Shown here in pieces: positions 27,359 through 35,276 of a stretch of DNA of 64,000 bases. The translations under genes and the position numbers were made by a program. Positions within the stretch are counted from its first letter, which is position 1, and each line of letters opens with the position of its first letter. The notes under the pieces were generated by a model, which saw only the letters and a list, made by a program, of their open reading frames with translations, searched no databases and was not told the origin of the DNA. Origin of the DNA: Caldilineaceae bacterium (GTDB lineage Bacteria > Chloroflexota > Anaerolineae > Caldilineales > Caldilineaceae); contig JACKBC010000038.1 in assembly GCA_020634755.1 (NCBI GenBank), forward strand, positions 1 to 64,000. The letters run 5' to 3'.

Positions 27359-28654
27359 CTATGTACCGGCGAGCTGTTTGCCAAAGCGCTTGGTCACTTG
27401 CGCCGCTTTCTGTTGCGCCGCGAAATAGCGTGCCAGGCCCACAATGTATCCCCAAAATTCTGCCACAATCAGCGCGCGTGGGAATTGCTCGTGACCGCGC
27501 AGGGCGTTAACCAGACGCGCCACGTGCCAGTAGCGCAGCCACCATATCCAAAAGCGCAAAATGGCCCACCGTTCGCGCGGATAGTTGAGGGCCGTGCGCA
27601 CCAGATAGGCAGAGAAGCCAACGCCATTATTGGCAATTTGGGTCGAGAGCGCGCCATAGTCGCGGCGGTGGCGATGGCGTACAATGGCGTTGGGCTCGTA
27701 TACCAGCGTGAACCCTTCGCATAGCACGCGGAAGAACATCTCAATATCACCGCCGCCGTTGCTGGGCGTACCCACATCCAGCGCGGGGTCAAACATGCCA
27801 ATCTGGCTAAAAAGGCTGCGCCGATAGGCCATATTGGCGCCGGTGCCAAAGCGTCCGCTCCATGCGTATTCACTGGCCACCGTGCTGCGTTGATTTTGGC
27901 TGGCGGTAAACCACTGGCGCTTGAAACCACGCCCAAAACCACCGTAGAGCTCAAAGAGAATTTGGGTCGGGGTCTCTAATTCGTATGGCACCACCAGGCC
28001 CGTAACGGCCATTACTTCCGGGCTCTGCGTAAATACTTGCACCAGGGCGCTGACCCAATGGCGGTCCACAATTACATCGTCATCGGTATAGGCAATAATT
28101 TCGCCACTCGCTTCGAGAATGGCCCGGTTGCGCGCCCAATCTAACCCGGGCCGCGGTTCGCAAACGTAGCGCACCTGTGTGTGCTGGGCATAGGTTTGCC
28201 GGAGCAGATCGCTTGTTGCGCTGTCGCTGGGCGCGTTGTCCACAACCAGAATTTCCAGATTTGGATAATCAATTTGCAGCAGGCTTTCCAGACAAAGCGC
28301 CAAGTCGGCCGCGCGATTGCGCGTGCAGACGGCAACCGTCACCTTGGGAAACGGGCCGGCGTAAACCGGGTGCGCCAGACCGACCAACTCATCGAGTTGC
28401 AGCGCGTTGCCGGCGGAGACGGCCAATCCGTCTTCCACCAAGTGGCGCATAATGGCCCAGCCAAATTGATCTAAGACCGCTTCGCCAATTGCTTTGGCCG
28501 GGCAACGTCCCCCTTGGACGGGAAGCTGGATGTAGCCGAGGGTCGCGCCGTGCAGCCGCACCAAAATCTTAAGTGCCCGATAGGGCGTCAGCTCCATCTG
28601 ATCCTGAATCGGTTGGCTCAATTCGAGATCAATGACTTTAATTGGTTTGAACAT
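27359..28654 (-). CDS. Family 2 glycosyltransferase with N-terminal accessory domain
   Basis: 431 residues. The accessory domain spans about 1-85 (ILVRLHGATLGYIQLPVQGG, VLDQFGWAIMRHLVEDGL). The GT2 core follows: VTVAVCTRNRAADLALCL, ILVVDNAPSDSATSD, AYTDDDVIVDRHWV, NGGGDIEMFFRVL and the WARNRAILEASGEI segment common to this subgroup. It overlaps the end of the BcsA-like gene by 17 nt and so is translated with it. Together with the two following transferases it suggests stepwise addition of several sugars to one repeat unit. Confidence 0.92.
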   Translation of the reverse strand: MFKPIKVIDLELSQPIQDQMELTPYRALKILVRLHGATLGYIQLPVQGGRCPAKAIGEAVLDQFGWAIMRHLVEDGLAVSAGNALQLDELVGLAHPVYAGPFPKVTVAVCTRNRAADLALCLESLLQIDYPNLEILVVDNAPSDSATSDLLRQTYAQHTQVRYVCEPRPGLDWARNRAILEASGEIIAYTDDDVIVDRHWVSALVQVFTQSPEVMAVTGLVVPYELETPTQILFELYGGFGRGFKRQWFTASQNQRSTVASEYAWSGRFGTGANMAYRRSLFSQIGMFDPALDVGTPSNGGGDIEMFFRVLCEGFTLVYEPNAIVRHRHRRDYGALSTQIANNGVGFSAYLVRTALNYPRERWAILRFWIWWLRYWHVARLVNALRGHEQFPRALIVAEFWGYIVGLARYFAAQQKAAQVTKRFGKQLAGT

Positions 28655-29930
28655 GGGTTCCCTTTAGCTCTCGCTCTGGCGCACGAATAAACTGAATCAT
28701 AAGCTGGTAAATAATGACCCACACCTGCGGCACAACCTGCGCAATTACAAATAAGAAGACAAGTGGATGGGCCTGAATGGTGGACCAGGAAAGCACCGTG
28801 CCAATGGTCAGCAACAACACAGAAATGGCCTGTGGCGCCAACCAAAAAGGTCTCAATAGCCCATCGGCTTTTTTAGGGGTTGGTCGAAATGCCAGCGGCA
28901 AACGGCAGATGGCCATGAGCCACGCCAATGTGTAGATCGGCCATGTGGTATAGACGAGCAGCACGGCGCTCCATTGACCGGCAGCCTGTTCGGTTGGATG
29001 GCGCCAGATGCGGAACGAGCGCGCCCGAATCAGCCACGTCATGAAAGCCAGCGGCACAATATGCATCAAATATTCGTGAAAGACGGCCAAAAATTGACCC
29101 TCGCCCATATAGAGCACAAACCAAGTGGCCAAGAGATGCAAAAAAATTGCCGGGCCGATCCAGTAATATGTCATGCGCACGGCGTAGCTGATTTTTTGGC
29201 CCAACGCCAAGGCCGCAAAGTGGTGTGGATAGGCGGTTAACAGCAGATCGAAGACGCCGCGCGACCATTTCAGCTGCTGCGTAAACCAGGCCGCCAAATC
29301 GGGCGGAGCCAAGCCGGGCGCCAGCGGCTTGCGCACATAGACCGAACCCCAACCGGCTGCATGAAGGGCAATCGAAGTTGCCAGGTCTTCGGCTAGACCG
29401 GGCTGATACCCCCCAATGGATGCTAAGGCCTGGCGCCGAATGAGCGCATTGCTGCCCACCAGCGTGGCGCCGCGAATACTGTCGGCGCCGATGCTGGTGG
29501 CATTATAGAAGTCGCTGCTTGTTTCAATGGCCGCGCGCGCCACCCAGCTTTCTTCCGCATTGGCAAAAGTGAGCATAACCTGCACAAAGCCAATTCTGGG
29601 GTTGGCAAAGAAAGGCAGCGTCTGCTCCAGGAAATCTGCCTGGGGAATGTGATCAATATCAAAAATGGCAATGATGTCGCCCGTTGTGCGGGGCAGCGCG
29701 GTATTAATGTTGCCCGCTTTGGCATCTTGGCGGTGGGGCCGGGTGAGATAGCCCGCGCCCAGGCGTTCGGCCAGCTGTTCCAGTTTGGGATCATGCCCGT
29801 CATCCAACAGCCAAGTGCAATGCGCGCCGCGCATCTGGCAGGCGGCCTGTAAACAGCGTTCAATGAGGGTAAATTCTTCGTTGTACGCAGTGACGAATAC
29901 ATCGACACTGGGGGAACTGTCAACCTGCAT
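28638..29930 (-). CDS. Processive-type family 2 glycosyltransferase (cellulose-synthase-like)
   Basis: 430 residues. The catalytic core has VDVFVTAYNEEFTLIERCL, the DDG motif LLDDGHD, the DxD motif AIFDIDHIPQADF, the ED motif GLAEDLATSIAL and QQLKWSRGVF in place of the classical QxxRW. Four to five membrane helices follow. This order is that of BcsA/hyaluronan-synthase-type enzymes, which polymerise sugars and pass the chain through the membrane. No PilZ domain. The usual N-terminal membrane helices are missing from this frame but occur in the small gene upstream (30044-30277), so the two may be one broken gene. Confidence 0.88.
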   Translation of the reverse strand: MQVDSSPSVDVFVTAYNEEFTLIERCLQAACQMRGAHCTWLLDDGHDPKLEQLAERLGAGYLTRPHRQDAKAGNINTALPRTTGDIIAIFDIDHIPQADFLEQTLPFFANPRIGFVQVMLTFANAEESWVARAAIETSSDFYNATSIGADSIRGATLVGSNALIRRQALASIGGYQPGLAEDLATSIALHAAGWGSVYVRKPLAPGLAPPDLAAWFTQQLKWSRGVFDLLLTAYPHHFAALALGQKISYAVRMTYYWIGPAIFLHLLATWFVLYMGEGQFLAVFHEYLMHIVPLAFMTWLIRARSFRIWRHPTEQAAGQWSAVLLVYTTWPIYTLAWLMAICRLPLAFRPTPKKADGLLRPFWLAPQAISVLLLTIGTVLSWSTIQAHPLVFLFVIAQVVPQVWVIIYQLMIQFIRAPERELKGTHVQTN

Positions 29931-30043
29931 GGATGATTGGGCCCATTACTACGGACTGCAAAGCCAGAATGCGAAATGTTCTAGACGGCTGGCGACGGAG
30001 TGTATGCAAGGGGCCGTACTATCTTGGATCTATGTAAGCGGGG

Positions 30044-30277
30044 CTAAAGGCGACGCCGATCTGCATTATATGCGGCAATGTACAATATCCAACTGCCGAC
30101 AAGCTGTACAGCAATATAGGTCACGGCGGCCAGAAAGCTAAAGAGCAGCCAAGGCGAACTGAGGCGGTCGGCCTGCAACCACCAAGTTGAATAGAATAAT
30201 AAAGAGACCAGACCAAACATCATCAATACAGAGACGCTCTTGGGGACCATTAGGAATAGGGCAAAAAGGTTTCGCAT
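30044..30277 (-). CDS. Small two-helix membrane protein, possible detached N-terminus of the synthase
   Basis: 77 residues from the ATG at 30277 (12 more codons are open upstream). Two hydrophobic helices (VSVLMMFGLVSLLFYSTWWL and LLFSFLAAVTYIAVQLVGSW) end in ILYIAAYNADRRRL. In cellulose-synthase-like enzymes two helices and a basic stretch directly precede the VDVFVT strand, just as this piece precedes the downstream gene after 113 bp. It could be a separate small subunit, but a split gene is the simpler explanation. Confidence 0.55.
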   Translation of the reverse strand: MRNLFALFLMVPKSVSVLMMFGLVSLLFYSTWWLQADRLSSPWLLFSFLAAVTYIAVQLVGSWILYIAAYNADRRRL

Positions 30278-30313
30278 ATTGTTTTTTCTGTTTGCTAAAG
30301 AGCAGTACACCAC

Positions 30314-30813
30314 AACAGAGTTGGCAATGTAAGCGTTGACAATGTAAGCGTTGACAATGTAAGCGCTGGCTTATAAAGCAAGGCCAGTCCTATTTCTTCC
30401 TGGTGCGATCTGCTAACGATTTTTACTTGTATAACGTTAATTATCTGAATAGTTAGTAAGGGAAACTAGTAAAACATACTGTAGTCTCAGTACTATTAAT
30501 CGGTATTTCTGCGAGAATCCTTCGTTTTGTATATTAGATTTATACGTTTTGCTGCTTTTTACTTTACATTTTGTTATAGATTTGTTATAGATCGTGTGGC
30601 AAGGGAGATTAAATGGCGCAGTAATCGGAAAAACCGCAGCGTACATAATTACTTACCTACTCCTCATAGGCTGACCGAGCAACATGGCGCTTATGGACGC
30701 GGCGTCCTACTCATCAATCGGCGGCCAACAATTTTCGATTTTTCTCTTTATCCATTTGCCAGCTTTCGTATCCAAATCGAGCCCAAATTTAATGATGCCT
30801 GGCCGCGATTATC
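30314..30813. other. AT-rich intergenic region with 15-bp tandem repeat
   Basis: Between the divergent glycan operon and MFS gene. Besides the 15-bp repeat at 30321-30365 nothing recognisable was found. The region at 30400-30620 is markedly more AT-rich than its surroundings and is the likely promoter area of the glycan operon or a small foreign insertion. No convincing gene. Confidence 0.45.
30321..30365 (-). repeat. Three tandem 15-bp repeats upstream of glycan operon
   Basis: Unit TTGRCAATGTAAGCG occurs three times in a row (30321-30335, 30336-30350, 30351-30365), 44 bp upstream of the first gene of the glycan operon. The position fits an iterated regulator-binding site or a slippage-variable promoter spacer. 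Role inferred. Confidence 0.55.
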
Positions 30814-30896
30814 CGACACCGCAACGGTGTTGGCGATACCGGCGCTGGCCTCAGCTGAAAGAATCCAGCCTGATCTCATGCTGTTGCGATCTACTA
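30814..30896 (-). repeat. Dispersed ~85-bp inverted-repeat element, copy E
   Basis: Minus-strand copy: acaccgcaacggtgttggcgat at one end, ctgttgcgatctacta at the other. The left 22 bp are identical to copy C. It lies just upstream of the MFS transporter gene. Confidence 0.65.
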
Positions 30897-30953
30897 ATTA
30901 TTGGTTATTCGACAGATTGTGAGGTATGATGCTGTGATACTATTTGTTACAAA

Positions 30954-32438
30954 ATGAACAATCAAAATGGCTGTACTTTGTCTCAGAAATTTATGCAATG
31001 GGACTGGTGGGGCGGTCGTCATCACCGCGTCTTTACCGTCATCGTTTTTATTATATTAGCATCGCTAGATAATTCAGCCCGGGCCGTAGCGCCTCCGCTG
31101 TACGCCGTTATGGCCCACGATCTGGGGGTAGCCGAAGCGGCTTTGGGCATTGCTACTGGACTCAATATCCTGGTCGTTGCCGTTACTTCGGTGCTCTGGG
31201 GATATTGGGGCGATCGCGGCAGTCGTAAAAAACTGCTGCTTTATGGCACCATTATCTGGAGCGTCGCCATGTATCTCACGGGCGTCGCTCAAACCTATAC
31301 CCAATACTTGATCTGGCAGCTGGTAACCGCCATTGGGATTGGCTGTATTGCATCGGTTGGCTTTAGCGTGGTGACCGATCTGATTCCGCCCGGACGGCGC
31401 GGTCTATTCATGAGCTTTTGGGGGCTTTCGCAAGCCAATGGCGGTGGATTGGGCGCGCTGGCGGGCAGCTTGCTGGGGGCATCCAACTGGCGGTTGCCGT
31501 TTATTGTGATTGCAACGGCCGGCGTGGGGTTTGCGCTGCTTTATGTATTTACCTTTGAGCCGCGCCGTGGCGAATCTGAACCGGAATTGGCCAAGATCTT
31601 TGCCAAGGGGCAGCGCTATGGGCGGCGCATTCGCAAGTCTGATATCAAACAGATTTTGCGCATTCGCTCCAATATCTGGATCTTGCTGCAAGGGTTGGCG
31701 TCCACAATCGCTTTTGGTTCACTGATTTGGATGCCGCGGCTCTATATTGGCAAGCTGCAAGCGCTGGGCTATGATCTGGAGACCGCCACCATTGCCGGCA
31801 ATATTCTGGCGCTTACCCTACAGGGCGGGCTCTATGTGGCCATAATTGGCGGCATTTGGGGGGACTGGTGGCAGCGGCACAATTTGGCTGGCCGCGCCTG
31901 GCTCTGCACCATTGGCACGCTGGGCAGCATTCCGTTTCTCATATTGCTCTTTTTCCTGCCGCTGCCGGAATTTTTGCTGCCGGCCGATGCCAATAAGGCG
32001 CAACTGGTTTGGGCGACGATTTTGGGTGTTTTTACCCACCGCTGGGTTTTGCTGGCGTGGATCGTGTCGCTGTTGGGTTTCGGCTTGCTTTCACTGGATG
32101 TACCCAACCGTTCGGCCCTGTTAAGTGATTTAAATCAGCCGGAGCATCGCGGTACGGTAGCCGGCATGAATACCCTGTTGGCCGGCGTGGGGTTGGCCGC
32201 GGGCAACGGTTTGACCGGCCTGGCTCAAACGTATTTGTTGACCAATTTTGCCGCCCCCACCAATTATGCAGTGGGCCTGGCCGTTTTTCAGCTCTTTTTT
32301 ATTCCGGCCGGTCTATTCTATGCCCGCATGATCAGAACCACGCCACACGACATTGCGCGGGCCCGCCGTACGCTCACTCGACGCGCTGAGCAGTCTGTTA
32401 CCGAACGCATTACCGATGAGTACATTGCCGTCAAGTAG
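30954..32438 (+). CDS. Major facilitator superfamily transporter
   Basis: 494 residues with about 12 membrane helices. The MFS signature between helices 2 and 3 is visible (LWGYWGDRGSRKKLLLYG), with a second conserved loop LIPPGRRGLFMSFWG between helices 4 and 5. A basic cytoplasmic loop (RRIRKSDIKQILRIRSN) separates the two six-helix halves. The C-terminal half has LDVPNRSALLSDLNQPEHRG. Substrate unknown; the downstream cobalamin genes do not show it carries a corrinoid. No clear Shine-Dalgarno site precedes the ATG. It is separated from the next gene by 46 bp, so they may be co-transcribed. Confidence 0.9.
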   Translation: MNNQNGCTLSQKFMQWDWWGGRHHRVFTVIVFIILASLDNSARAVAPPLYAVMAHDLGVAEAALGIATGLNILVVAVTSVLWGYWGDRGSRKKLLLYGTIIWSVAMYLTGVAQTYTQYLIWQLVTAIGIGCIASVGFSVVTDLIPPGRRGLFMSFWGLSQANGGGLGALAGSLLGASNWRLPFIVIATAGVGFALLYVFTFEPRRGESEPELAKIFAKGQRYGRRIRKSDIKQILRIRSNIWILLQGLASTIAFGSLIWMPRLYIGKLQALGYDLETATIAGNILALTLQGGLYVAIIGGIWGDWWQRHNLAGRAWLCTIGTLGSIPFLILLFFLPLPEFLLPADANKAQLVWATILGVFTHRWVLLAWIVSLLGFGLLSLDVPNRSALLSDLNQPEHRGTVAGMNTLLAGVGLAAGNGLTGLAQTYLLTNFAAPTNYAVGLAVFQLFFIPAGLFYARMIRTTPHDIARARRTLTRRAEQSVTERITDEYIAVK

Positions 32439-32484
32439 CATCATGCTATGTGGAAAAGCCTAATCTATAGGTGGAGAGAAGCGC

Positions 32485-33048
32485 ATGCCAAGATTGACCA
32501 AAATTTACACCAAGCGGGGCGATGATGGCACAACGGCGCTGGGCGGCGGCCAACGCGTGCCCAAAGAATCGCTGCGGGTCACCGCCTATGGCGCCGTGGA
32601 TGAACTCAATTCGCAGATTGGGGTGGCTGTGGCTTGTGGGCTGGCCCCGCGGCTGGCGCACGTCCTGCCCGTGATTCAAAATGAACTGTTTCATCTGGGT
32701 TCGGACCTCTGTTTTTTAGAAGAGGATAAACAGAAATACAGCATTCCCCAAATTGAGGAGCGTCACGTCCAGCAGCTGGAGCAGCTTATGGACGAATTGA
32801 CGCTTGTGGTGGGTGCATTGGAAAATTTTATCCTGCCCGGTGGCGCTATGGGGTCCGCCCAACTGCATGTGGCGCGCACCACGTGCCGCCGCGCCGAGCG
32901 CGATGTCATTGCGCTTTCGCGCCAGGAGCCGGTGGGCGCGTACGTAATTCCCTACTTGAATCGCCTATCCGATGCGCTGTTCGTTATGGCGCGCTATGAA
33001 AATCATGAAAAGCAAGTTCCCGAGCCACTTTGGGATTCGCTGGCCTAG
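32485..33048 (+). CDS. Cob(I)alamin adenosyltransferase, PduO type
   Basis: 187 residues, the usual size for PduO-type ATP:corrinoid adenosyltransferases, which transfer the adenosyl group of ATP to reduced cobalamin to make coenzyme B12. The N-terminal ATP-binding motif YTKRGDDGTTALGGG, the helix AYGAVDELNSQIGVA and the second motif TTCRRAERDVIALS are all present, as is PYLNRLSDALFVMAR. The ATG is preceded by GGAGAG at the right distance. Convergent with cobS (22 bp apart), so corrinoid salvage and assembly genes are side by side. Confidence 0.93.
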   Translation: MPRLTKIYTKRGDDGTTALGGGQRVPKESLRVTAYGAVDELNSQIGVAVACGLAPRLAHVLPVIQNELFHLGSDLCFLEEDKQKYSIPQIEERHVQQLEQLMDELTLVVGALENFILPGGAMGSAQLHVARTTCRRAERDVIALSRQEPVGAYVIPYLNRLSDALFVMARYENHEKQVPEPLWDSLA

Positions 33049-33070
33049 TGCCTAGCTGAGCCTTCGTTCC

Positions 33071-33853
33071 CTATCCCACCGCAACGCCCAAAAGCAGATA
33101 AAACACGACTTCGGTGACCTGCTGCACTGCACCCAGACAATCGCCCGTATAGCCGCCCAGGCGCATTACAAATTGACGCGCCAGCAACCGCTGCGCCACG
33201 ACAACGGCCAGCAGTGCAGCGACAATGCGCCAACCCCACACATCCATGGGCCACAGCAGCAGGAGCGGCGTTAGCCCGCTGATGGCCGCAATGAGCAGCT
33301 CGGTGGACGACATGCCCACGGCCAATGGTTTTGCCTTGCTCAACATGTCCTCGCGCACATATTCATACGTGTATAATAAAGCGACAGAAGCCAGTCTGCT
33401 GACGCTGTGGCCGGCAATGAGGATCCACGGTACGTATGCGCCGGGCAGCGCCGCCAACGTTGTAAATTTTAGCGCCAGCAGCAGCCCAATGCCCACTGCG
33501 CCATACGTGCCGATGCGCGAATCCTTCATAATGGTCAGCACCTGTTCCTGCGTCCAGCCACCGCCAAAGCCGTCGCAAAAATCGGCAAAGCCATCTTCGT
33601 GAAAAGCACCAGTTACCCAAATCGATGCCGCCATGCTCAACAAGAGCGCGATTGGCGTTGCGAAAAGCAAATGCGCGGTCCAAAAGGCGCCCGCGGCAAT
33701 TGCGCCCACCAGCACGCCCACCAGCGGAAAGTAGCGCGCCGAGTGGTTCAGCAGCTCTTCCGAATAGCCCACCCAAGTCGGACACGGAATGCGCGTAAAG
33801 AACATGAGCGCTGTGAAAAAGAGGCGAATTTGATATGTAAACAGATGCAGCAT
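33071..33853 (-). CDS. cobS: Adenosylcobinamide-GDP ribazoletransferase (cobalamin synthase)
   Basis: 260 residues from the ATG at 33853. CobS joins adenosylcobinamide-GDP and alpha-ribazole in the last steps of the nucleotide-loop assembly of cobalamin, in the membrane. Landmarks: FFTRIPCP near the N-terminus, SARYFPLVGVLVG, the metal-binding signature GAFHEDGFADFCDGFGGG, MKDSRIGTYGAVG, and the final RLGGYTGDCLGAVQQVTE. About six membrane helices. CobU, CobT and CobC are not in the window. The gene starts near the divergent Thr-rich protein gene and probably shares its AT-rich promoter gap. Confidence 0.94.
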   Translation of the reverse strand: MLHLFTYQIRLFFTALMFFTRIPCPTWVGYSEELLNHSARYFPLVGVLVGAIAAGAFWTAHLLFATPIALLLSMAASIWVTGAFHEDGFADFCDGFGGGWTQEQVLTIMKDSRIGTYGAVGIGLLLALKFTTLAALPGAYVPWILIAGHSVSRLASVALLYTYEYVREDMLSKAKPLAVGMSSTELLIAAISGLTPLLLLWPMDVWGWRIVAALLAVVVAQRLLARQFVMRLGGYTGDCLGAVQQVTEVVFYLLLGVAVG

Positions 33854-33941
33854 AAAATGGTACCTTATGGATAGCAGAGCCCGTTTGGTTGGCACACGTC
33901 AATCTATAGATAGTCAATATATAAATATAAGGCGGCAATGT

Positions 33942-35093
33942 GTGACTCCGCAAGCTGTCGCTCGGCTGCACCAGCGCCGCTGGTCTGCCGGCGCCCGGTG
34001 GCTGATCTATAGCTGCGCCATGCTGTTTATCCCATTAGGCCTGTTGGGCAGCCTGTTGGGGGCAGCGCCCCTGTTGACCCAAACTGCTAGCGCCCGTGAG
34101 ACAATCAATGGGGCCAACTCACACCGCGCGATTTTGGCCGAAATGCACTCATCAATCAGGGCCGTTACGGAAACGGTGACTACCACGGTTACCACTACGG
34201 TGACTACGACAGAGACAGTGACGGGAACGCTAACCCCCACCGGCACATTAACCCCCGGGACCCCCATAAGTGGTACGGTCACAGTCACCGGAACGGGGAC
34301 GCTGACGCCCACCATAACGCCCTCTGTGAGCAGCCAATCCGCTTCGCCCTTGGCCACGCCCACCTTTACCCATACGCCCACCTTTACGCCATTTCCAACA
34401 TTTACGCCGCTGCCCACGTTGACCGGCACGCTCACCTTTACCCCTCTGCCGACCGAGACCTTTACGCCGGCGCCGACGCCAACACCCATGGGCACCTATG
34501 TGGTGGCGCCCGCCATTTTAGAGTTTGGGGCGGAGCCGGGCGCAATAATTGTGGGTCAGAGCGCAAATTTGCATTGGAATCTGGCCCGCACCAATGCTGC
34601 CGTCATCACGCGCGTAGATGGGCAGGATGGGATTGATCCCGTTGCGGGTGTGATGATGGTGTCGCCCATTACGACCACGCGCTACACCTTGACGGCCAGT
34701 GGCGCCGGTGGCCAGGTGAGCCGCGCCATCACCATTACCGTGCAGATGGCGCCCATTGCCCCGCCAATGGACGCGCCGCCCGTTTCGCAGACGGCGGGGC
34801 TCACCCAGCCGGTGGCTGTGGTGGAGCCGGTGGATGATGCCATCGCCAATATACCCGCCGCCGCCGTCGATTTGCCAGTTGCGGACACCGCCACCACGGC
34901 GCCAATTGCGCTCAATCTAACGCCGGGCGCCACCATTACGCCTGAACGTGATGACGCCTTGGCCCTTGACCGCAGCAGCCGCATGCGCACGGTACTGATC
35001 TATGCGCTCTTTGCCCTGGGTGTGTTGGCGCCCATTGCGCTGATCTTGGTCGCCATTATATTTCGCTCTGTGTGGCGCCGTAATCTTCAATAG
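33942..35093 (+). CDS. Membrane-anchored Thr/Pro-rich surface protein with Ig-like domain
   Basis: 383 residues from the GTG at 33942, chosen because AAGGCGG lies just before it and the 50 bp upstream are AT-rich and promoter-like. An ATG at 33867 in frame would leave only 13 bp to divergent cobS. A signal or anchor helix (LIYSCAMLFIPLGLLGSLLG) is followed by ~130 residues almost only of Thr, Pro, Val, Gly and Ser (TTTVTTTVTTTETVTGTLTP). An Ig-like domain follows (IIVGQSANLHWNLARTNAAV, TTTRYTLTASGAGG), then a linker and a C-terminal helix (VLIYALFALGVLAPIALILV) with a basic end. No LPxTG motif. Likely a stalk that presents the Ig domain outside the cell. Confidence 0.78.
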   Translation: MTPQAVARLHQRRWSAGARWLIYSCAMLFIPLGLLGSLLGAAPLLTQTASARETINGANSHRAILAEMHSSIRAVTETVTTTVTTTVTTTETVTGTLTPTGTLTPGTPISGTVTVTGTGTLTPTITPSVSSQSASPLATPTFTHTPTFTPFPTFTPLPTLTGTLTFTPLPTETFTPAPTPTPMGTYVVAPAILEFGAEPGAIIVGQSANLHWNLARTNAAVITRVDGQDGIDPVAGVMMVSPITTTRYTLTASGAGGQVSRAITITVQMAPIAPPMDAPPVSQTAGLTQPVAVVEPVDDAIANIPAAAVDLPVADTATTAPIALNLTPGATITPERDDALALDRSSRMRTVLIYALFALGVLAPIALILVAIIFRSVWRRNLQ

Positions 35094-35115
35094 AGATTAA
35101 CGGAATGAAGATTGG

Positions 35116-35187
35116 GTACGCGGATGAACACAGATCAACGCTGGTTCCGTCTGCCCAATCTGTGTTCATGCGCGTGCATCCGCGTAC
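35116..35187. repeat. Inverted repeat between surface-protein and aminotransferase genes
   Basis: GTACGCGGATGAACACAGAT (35116-35135) is mirrored by ATCTGTGTTCAT and ATCCGCGTAC at 35158-35187, the right arm carrying an 8-nt insertion. Similar in style to the inverted repeat at 2331-2392. No T-run follows. Confidence 0.55.
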
Positions 35188-35276
35188 AATTTTTTAAATG
35201 ACTTTATTACCAATAATGTCTTATAATACCGGTATTGTTTTGAGAACCCCAACGAAATCAAAGGAGTATTTTATTT

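Noticed and set aside
30321..30365. CRISPR-like array
   Set aside because: Units are contiguous 15-mers without spacers. The 50-bp pair at 56837 also lacks spacers, and no cas gene is present.
30527..30922. 131-codon plus-strand gene before the MFS transporter
   Set aside because: Spans AT-rich sequence and a repeat copy; no motif or start signal.
32440..33070. Cobalamin riboswitch near the adenosyltransferase or cobS
   Set aside because: No long leader and no B12-box-like sequence was seen; the gaps are too short.
33942..35093. Sortase-anchored protein
   Set aside because: It ends with a helix and basic residues but has no LPxTG-type motif, and no sortase is in the window.
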